A DNA stretch of 64,000 bases from an uncultured Alcaligenaceae bacterium (lineage in GTDB: Bacteria; Pseudomonadota; Gammaproteobacteria; Burkholderiales; Burkholderiaceae_B). This document shows positions 59,375-64,000 of this stretch, in pieces. The position numbers were made by a program, and so were the translations under genes. Each line of letters opens with the position of its first letter. The first letter of the stretch is position 1. The stretch covers positions 186,001-250,000 of the forward strand of contig CALEQZ010000002.1 in the NCBI GenBank assembly GCA_937908115.1. The letters run 5' to 3'. Under the pieces are notes generated by a model that was given only the letters and a program-made list of their open reading frames with translations, was not told where the DNA came from and made no database searches.

Positions 59375-61267
59375 ATGTATTTGCTTTACGAAGACGACGG
59401 CGATGTCAAGGCCGGCCGTATCCTGTCGGAAAACGAAGCCAGCCTGCAGGTCGAGGCCGCCAGCGGCAAGCGCAGCAAGATCAAGCGCGCCAATGCCTTC
59501 TTTGCCTTCGACGGCCCGGAACCGGACGTGCTGATGGAGCAGGCGCGCGCCATGGCCCAGGAAATCGACCTGGACTTCCTTTGGGAATGCGCCCCACAGG
59601 AGGAGTTCGAAGTCCCGGCCCTGGCCGCCGAATACTTCGGCCATGACCCCAGCCCGGTGGAAAAAGCCGCGCTGCTGCTGCGCGTGCACGGCGCGCCCGC
59701 CTATTTCCACCGGCGCGGCAAAGGCGTGTACCGGCCGGCGCCGCCCGACATCCTGGCCGCGGCGCTGGCCGCTCTGGAAAAAAAGCGCAAGCAGGCAGAG
59801 CAGCAGCAGCAATGGGTCAGCGAGATGGCCGAGGGGCGCCTGCCTGAGCCCATCGCGGCGGCGGCGCTGTCGCTGCTGGTCAAGCCCGACAAGAACAGCC
59901 TGCAGTGGAAGGCCCTGGATGCGGCCTGCACGCAGCTGCAGAAATCGCCGGACAGGCTGCTGCTGGACCTGGGCGCGTGGCCACATGCGCTGGCGTTGCA
60001 CAAGCAGCGCTTCCTGGCGACGTATTTCCCGCAGGGCACCGGTTTCCCTGAGATCGACCTGCCGGCGATCGACCTGGGCGAACTGCCTTTGTCCGACGTC
60101 GAAGCCTACTCGGTCGACGACGTCACCACCACGGAAATCGACGACGCGCTGTCGGTCGCGGTGCAGCCCGACGGCCGCATCCGCATCGGGGTGCACGTGG
60201 CCGCGCCGGCCTTGGCCGTCGAGCGGGAAAGCCGGCTCGACCAGCTGGCGCGCGCGCGCATGTCCACGGTCTATATGCCGGGCGGCAAGATCCCCATGCA
60301 GCCCGATGCCCTGATCGCCGCCTACTCGCTGGATGCCGGCCGCGAGGTCCCGGCGGTGTCGCTGTATGTAGACGCCGACCCGTCAAGCGGGGAGATCCTC
60401 GAGTCGCAGACCGTGCTCGAGCGCATCGTCGTGCGCGAAAACCTGCGCCATGGCGACCTGGATGACGTGGTCACCGAGCAGGCGCTGGCCGACGAGCAGG
60501 CGGCCTTGCCCTACGGCCATTGGCTGCGCCCGCTGTGGCGCGTCGCGCGAGCCCTGTCTGAGCGGCGCGACCAGGCGCGGGGCAAGCCCGAGAACAATAC
60601 CCGGGTCGAATACAGCTTCTATATCGACGGCGACCCCGACGATCCCGACGCCACCGTGCGGCTGGTGCCGCGCCGGCGCGACGCGCCGCTGGACCGCCTG
60701 GTGGCCGAGTACATGATCCTGGCCAACAACCTGTGGGGCGGTTTGCTCGCCCAGCATGGCGTGCCCGCCATTTACCGGTCGCAGCAGGCCGGCCGCGTGC
60801 GCTTGAGCACCCAGGCGCTCCCCCACGAAGCCATCGGGGTGCCGCAGTACGCATGGTGCACCTCGCCGCTGCGCCGCTATGTCGACCTGGTCAACCAGCG
60901 CCAGCTGATCGCCACCGTGCGCCACGGCGTATCGGCCCGGCTCGTGGCGCCGTTCAAGCCGCGCGACGCCGACCTCTACGCCATCATCGGGGCGTTCGAT
61001 GCGCAATATGCCGCCTGGAACGAATTCCAGAACACCATGGAGCGCTATTGGTGCCTGCGTTGGCTGCGCCAGCAAAACGTGACGCGCACCACCGCGCACG
61101 TGCTTCGCGATGACTTGGTGCGGCTGGCGTGCGCGCCGCTGGTCGTGCGCGTCGGCGGCCTGCCCGAACTGGAGCGCGGCCAGGAGATTTCGCTCGACAT
61201 CATGGGGATGGACGAACTTTCCCTGGAGGTGGACTGCCGCTACGTCGAAACCGTCGCGTCCGGCTGA
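59375..61267 (+). CDS. RNase II/R-family exoribonuclease (RNB domain)
   Basis: The protein has 630 residues from the ATG at 59375. A small N-terminal domain (about 1-75) and a helical region (about 90-215) precede the RNB catalytic domain (about 235-520). The metal site reads DDVTTTEIDDALS, with Asp248, Glu254, Asp256 and Asp257; Glu254 stands where E. coli RNase II has Asp207. No full C-terminal S1 domain with the usual motif is obvious. It should degrade RNA from the 3' end. The TTTEIDDA form is typical of a plastid and bacterial RNR-like subgroup. Confidence 0.88.
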   Translation: MYLLYEDDGDVKAGRILSENEASLQVEAASGKRSKIKRANAFFAFDGPEPDVLMEQARAMAQEIDLDFLWECAPQEEFEVPALAAEYFGHDPSPVEKAALLLRVHGAPAYFHRRGKGVYRPAPPDILAAALAALEKKRKQAEQQQQWVSEMAEGRLPEPIAAAALSLLVKPDKNSLQWKALDAACTQLQKSPDRLLLDLGAWPHALALHKQRFLATYFPQGTGFPEIDLPAIDLGELPLSDVEAYSVDDVTTTEIDDALSVAVQPDGRIRIGVHVAAPALAVERESRLDQLARARMSTVYMPGGKIPMQPDALIAAYSLDAGREVPAVSLYVDADPSSGEILESQTVLERIVVRENLRHGDLDDVVTEQALADEQAALPYGHWLRPLWRVARALSERRDQARGKPENNTRVEYSFYIDGDPDDPDATVRLVPRRRDAPLDRLVAEYMILANNLWGGLLAQHGVPAIYRSQQAGRVRLSTQALPHEAIGVPQYAWCTSPLRRYVDLVNQRQLIATVRHGVSARLVAPFKPRDADLYAIIGAFDAQYAAWNEFQNTMERYWCLRWLRQQNVTRTTAHVLRDDLVRLACAPLVVRVGGLPELERGQEISLDIMGMDELSLEVDCRYVETVASG

Positions 61268-61327
61268 ACGCGCGCCCCCCGACCGTCCTAAAATGCCCCG
61301 GTGCCTGCCCTGAGCGACTTTCCCCTG

Positions 61328-62194
61328 ATGCGCACGCTGCGTCGGCTGGGATCGCCGTCCCGTCACTACCTGCGTGTCGGGATCGCGGTATCCCTGGCCG
61401 TGCACGCCGCGGCGATGCTGCTGCCGCAGATGCGGTCCGTGCAGCGGCCCAGGCCCGCGCCTGCGCTGGAAGTCGTGCTGGTCAACGCCCGCACCGAGTC
61501 TGTCCCGGTACAAGCCAGGATGCTGGCCCAGAACCCGGTCGACGGCGGGGGCGATGCCGAGCGGGGGACCGCATCCTCCCTTCTGCCGCGCACCGGCGAG
61601 TCGGCGCAGACGGCGATCCTGCAAGCGCTGCACCGGCGCGAACTGCAGTTACAGGCCGAACAGCAGCGCCTGCTGACCCAGTTGCGCGCGCCGCGCCGCG
61701 CGCCGGCCGAGCGGCAGGCCGAATACGCCTGGAACGAATCGTCCGAACCCGGACGCGACGACGACGACCAGGACGCCGTGCTGCAAAACGCACGCATCGC
61801 CGCCCTGGCCGCGCGCATCGAGGAACACAGCCAGCGCCCGCGCAAGCATTTCTTTGCGCCATCGACCTCGCCGTCGCGCTATGCGCAATACGTCGATGCC
61901 TGGCGCACACGCGTCGAGACCGTCGGTACGCGCCATTACCCGGAACAGGCGCGCGGGCGCATCTACGGGTCGCTGCGCATGACGGTGACGCTGCGCGCCG
62001 ACGGCACCGTGCTGGACGTGGAAATCGACCAGCCCTCGGATCAGCCGATACTGAACCAGGCCGCCCGGCGCATCGTCGAGTTGGCTTCGCCGTTCGAGCC
62101 CTTTCCGCCCGATATCGCCGCCGAGACCGACATCCTTTCGATCACGCGCACCTGGAACTTCGTCAACGATTCGCTGGATACGCACGCCCCATGA
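61328..62194 (+). CDS. TonB-like energy transducer
   Basis: The protein has 288 residues from the ATG at 61328; a GTG at 61301 could add nine. The single N-terminal helix carries Ser22 and His26 in VSLAVHAAAML, the pair conserved in TonB membrane segments. A charged, glutamine-rich middle (about 100-190) replaces the usual Pro-rich spacer. The C-terminal TonB fold has YGSLRMTVTLRADGTVLDV. It may couple ExbBD to an outer-membrane receptor, but no exbB, exbD or receptor is near. aroE overlaps its stop by ATGA. Confidence 0.87.
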   Translation: MRTLRRLGSPSRHYLRVGIAVSLAVHAAAMLLPQMRSVQRPRPAPALEVVLVNARTESVPVQARMLAQNPVDGGGDAERGTASSLLPRTGESAQTAILQALHRRELQLQAEQQRLLTQLRAPRRAPAERQAEYAWNESSEPGRDDDDQDAVLQNARIAALAARIEEHSQRPRKHFFAPSTSPSRYAQYVDAWRTRVETVGTRHYPEQARGRIYGSLRMTVTLRADGTVLDVEIDQPSDQPILNQAARRIVELASPFEPFPPDIAAETDILSITRTWNFVNDSLDTHAP

Positions 62195-63033
62195 CCGCCG
62201 CTCGCCCTCCCCGCTACGCCGTGATCGGCAATCCCGTCGCGCACAGCAAGTCGCCGCGCATCCATGCCCTGTTCGCGCAGCAGACCGGCAAGGCGCTGGA
62301 GTACGGCCTGCTGCCCGCCGAACTGGACGGGTTTGCCCAGGTCGTGCGCACGTTTTTCGCGCAAGGCGGCGCCGGTCTGAACGTCACGGTGCCGTTCAAG
62401 GAGCAGGCCTATACCCTGGCCGACGTGCTCAGCGCCCGAGCCAAGGCCGCGGGCGCAGTCAACACGCTATGGATGCAAGACGGCCGGCTGCACGGCTGCA
62501 ATACCGACGGCGTCGGGCTGGTCGGCGACCTGGTCCGGCTGGGCGTTCGACTGTCCGGCGCGCGCGTGCTGATGGTGGGCGCTGGCGGCGCCGCGCGCGG
62601 GGTGCTGCAGCCCTTGATCGATGCCGGATGCACGCTGCTGCGCATCGTCAATCGCAACGCGTCGCGTGCGCACGAGCTCGCAGCAGCCTGGCAGGGCGTG
62701 GCGCCGGTGCAGGCCGGCGGGCTGGCCGACGCGGCTGTCGACGGAGGGTGGGACGTGGTGATCAACGCCACCTCGACGGGACTGGCCGGGCAAGCTCCGC
62801 AGCTGCCGTCAGGCCTGTACGCCGCGGGGGGCGTGGCCTACGACATGATGTACGGCCCCAAACCCACGCCCTTCCTGGTCCAGGCGCGCGCGGACGGTGC
62901 AGCGCTGTGCGCCGATGGCCTGGGCATGCTGGTCGGCCAGGCGGCCGAGAGCTTTCGCATTTGGCACGGCGTGCGACCGGACTCGGAGCCCGTGCTGCAA
63001 CGGCTGCGCGCCGAACTGTCGGCCGCCGCGTAG
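62191..63033 (+). CDS. aroE: Shikimate dehydrogenase
   Basis: The protein has 280 residues with the substrate site YAVIGNPVAHSKSPRIHALF at 9-28, Lys in NVTVPFKEQAY and the NADP loop VGAGGAARGVL near residue 128. It reduces 3-dehydroshikimate to shikimate. It acts after aroQ, whose gene is 5.5 kb upstream on the other strand. The start at 62191 overlaps the TonB-like stop. mtgA follows after 28 bp. Confidence 0.95.
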   Translation: MTAARPPRYAVIGNPVAHSKSPRIHALFAQQTGKALEYGLLPAELDGFAQVVRTFFAQGGAGLNVTVPFKEQAYTLADVLSARAKAAGAVNTLWMQDGRLHGCNTDGVGLVGDLVRLGVRLSGARVLMVGAGGAARGVLQPLIDAGCTLLRIVNRNASRAHELAAAWQGVAPVQAGGLADAAVDGGWDVVINATSTGLAGQAPQLPSGLYAAGGVAYDMMYGPKPTPFLVQARADGAALCADGLGMLVGQAAESFRIWHGVRPDSEPVLQRLRAELSAAA

Positions 63034-63061
63034 GCCCCCCAGCGATACGGAGAGACGCCCC

Positions 63062-63796
63062 GTGAACGCCGTCGCCCGCCGAAAAGTCTCATGGTGGCGC
63101 GTGGCCACCGGCGCGCTCATGGCCGCTGCCTCGCTTTTCATTTTGTATCAATTGTGGCTGTTCTGCATGGTGGTCTGGTATGCCTACCAGGAGCCCGGTA
63201 GTACGTCCATCATGCGCCAGGAACTGACCCGGCTACAGGCGCGCGATCCCGGCATCGCGCTGCAGTACGAATGGGTACCCTACGAGCGCATCAGCGACAA
63301 CCTGAAGCGGGCGGTGGTCGCGGCGGAGGATTCGAATTTCGTCGGCCACGACGGGGTCGAATGGGACGCCATCCGCAAGGCCTGGCAGTACAACCAGGAG
63401 CAGGCCGCGCGCAAAGGCGAGCGCGGCCGCATCCGCGGCGGCTCGACCATCACCCAGCAGCTGGCCAAGAACCTTTTCCTGTCGCCAAGCCGCAGCTATG
63501 TGCGCAAGGGCCAGGAGCTGGTGCTGGCCTACATGATCGAGCACGTCATGACCAAGCGGCGCATCCTGGAGTTGTACCTGAACGTGGCCGAATGGGGAGA
63601 GGGCGTTTTCGGCGCCCAGGCCGCCGCCCGCCACTACTTTCGCACCGATGCCTCGCGCCTGACCGCGGCGCAAGCGGCCAAGCTGGCGGCCATGCTGCCC
63701 AACCCGCGCTTCTATGACCGCAACCGGTCCACCGCCTACCTGAACTCGCGCACCGCGACGCTGCAGCGGCGCATGCGCCTGGTGGAAATCCCGTAG
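63062..63796 (+). CDS. mtgA: Monofunctional peptidoglycan glycosyltransferase
   Basis: The protein has 244 residues, starting at a GTG (63062) with GGAGAGA seven bases upstream. One N-terminal helix (about 12-38) anchors a GT51 domain. The catalytic Glu lies in VAAEDSNFVGHDGVEWDAI, with GGSTITQQLAKNLFLSPSRS and the second acidic motif LNVAEWGEGVFG. It polymerises lipid II into glycan strands without a transpeptidase domain. It is the last gene before lptG. Confidence 0.95.
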   Translation: MNAVARRKVSWWRVATGALMAAASLFILYQLWLFCMVVWYAYQEPGSTSIMRQELTRLQARDPGIALQYEWVPYERISDNLKRAVVAAEDSNFVGHDGVEWDAIRKAWQYNQEQAARKGERGRIRGGSTITQQLAKNLFLSPSRSYVRKGQELVLAYMIEHVMTKRRILELYLNVAEWGEGVFGAQAAARHYFRTDASRLTAAQAAKLAAMLPNPRFYDRNRSTAYLNSRTATLQRRMRLVEIP

Positions 63797-63871
63797 CGCC
63801 GGCCTCGCCCGGCAAGAATGGCCAAAAACACGGAAAATAACGGATTCCTAGCCGTCCGAGTCACAAGCTTC

Positions 63872-64000
63872 ATGCGCACAGCCCGCCGCTACCTGGCCCG
63901 CGAGATCTACCGCTCATGCACCGTCGTCCTGCTGGCGCTGCTGGGCCTGTTCACCTTCTTCGCGCTGATCGACGAGCTGGATGCCCTGGGCGAGAACTTC
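63872..64000 (+). CDS. lptG: LPS export ABC transporter permease LptG, N-terminal part only
   Basis: Forty-three codons are present before the window ends, giving MRTARRYLAREIYRSCTVVL and then a first membrane helix, LLALLGLFTFFALIDELD. This fits the start of LptG, a permease of the LptB2FG complex that lifts LPS from the inner membrane. LptG fits better than LptF by the R-Y-L-A-R-E opening, but only the N-terminus is visible. An in-frame ATG at 63818 is possible. Confidence 0.72.
   Translation, partial: MRTARRYLAREIYRSCTVVLLALLGLFTFFALIDELDALGENF

Noticed and set aside
1..64000. Insertion sequences IS481, IS1001 or IS1002, rRNA, tRNA and CRISPR arrays
   Set aside because: No transposase frame, no IS terminal repeats, no cloverleaf with CCA-type ends and no regular spacer arrays were found on reading through both strands.

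Overview
The window reads as chromosomal DNA of a classical Bordetella (Alcaligenaceae, Betaproteobacteria). It is GC-rich throughout. It carries a lysine/alanine-repeat histone H1-like gene of the BpH1 type (49300-49860), a Bug-type periplasmic binding protein, and housekeeping gene orders typical of Burkholderiales (tlpA-aroQ-accB-accC-prmA; mpl through mtgA to lptG; anmK/erpA/argC/rplM-rpsI). I find no IS481, IS1001 or other insertion sequence in 64 kb. That argues mildly against B. pertussis, where IS481 is very dense, but the species cannot be fixed from this window. No rRNA, tRNA or CRISPR array was found.

Layout. 1-4.6 kb: a sugar-acid or hydroxy-acid region with a truncated FAD-linked oxidase, a DenD-like SDR dehydrogenase, a XylD-like sugar-acid dehydratase and a TauE-like permease. 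4.6-10.1 kb: ribE and ribD, an isochorismatase-like gene broken by an amber codon, a GlxA-type regulator, nrdR and glyA. 10.4-12.8 kb: a MarR regulator, a pair of small multidrug resistance subunits behind a promoter with twin dyad repeats, and a PEBP/YbhB protein. 12.8-16.9 kb: tyrS, an M23 peptidase and anmK. 16.9-20.3 kb: an accessory set (M28 peptidase, Bug protein, LysR regulator). 20.4-22.7 kb: erpA, a DUF6776-like protein and argC. 22.8-34.3 kb: a large one-strand accessory block with an acyl-CoA synthetase, a PaaI thioesterase, a quinone-oxidoreductase-like enzyme, a thiol-dioxygenase-family protein, two ABC importers flanking a BAAT-type hydrolase, and a leading GntR regulator. 34.6-35.5 kb: rpsI and rplM.

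35.8-44.2 kb holds a TakP-like TRAP binding protein, pmbA, darP, a serine esterase, a PatZ-like acetyltransferase, gltX and a small lipoprotein. 44.2-49.9 kb holds nrdA-nrdB behind candidate NrdR boxes, then the histone H1-like gene. 50-56.7 kb holds a YggT protein, a SlyB-like lipoprotein, a PfkB kinase, a DUF3426 zinc-ribbon protein, prmA, accC, accB and aroQ, then a TlpA thioredoxin. 57.4 kb to the end holds mpl, a YqiA-like esterase, an RNB ribonuclease, a TonB-like protein, aroE, mtgA and the first codons of lptG.

The housekeeping genes cover riboflavin synthesis, one-carbon metabolism, dNTP supply and its repressor NrdR, translation, Fe-S delivery, fatty-acid initiation, the shikimate pathway, peptidoglycan synthesis and recycling, and LPS export. 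The most unusual content is the 22.8-34.3 kb block. It looks like a self-contained uptake-and-catabolism locus, and I suggest a sulfur-containing or acyl-conjugated organic substrate. It sits between argC and rpsI, and its operons share an AT-rich spacer carrying two similar dyads.
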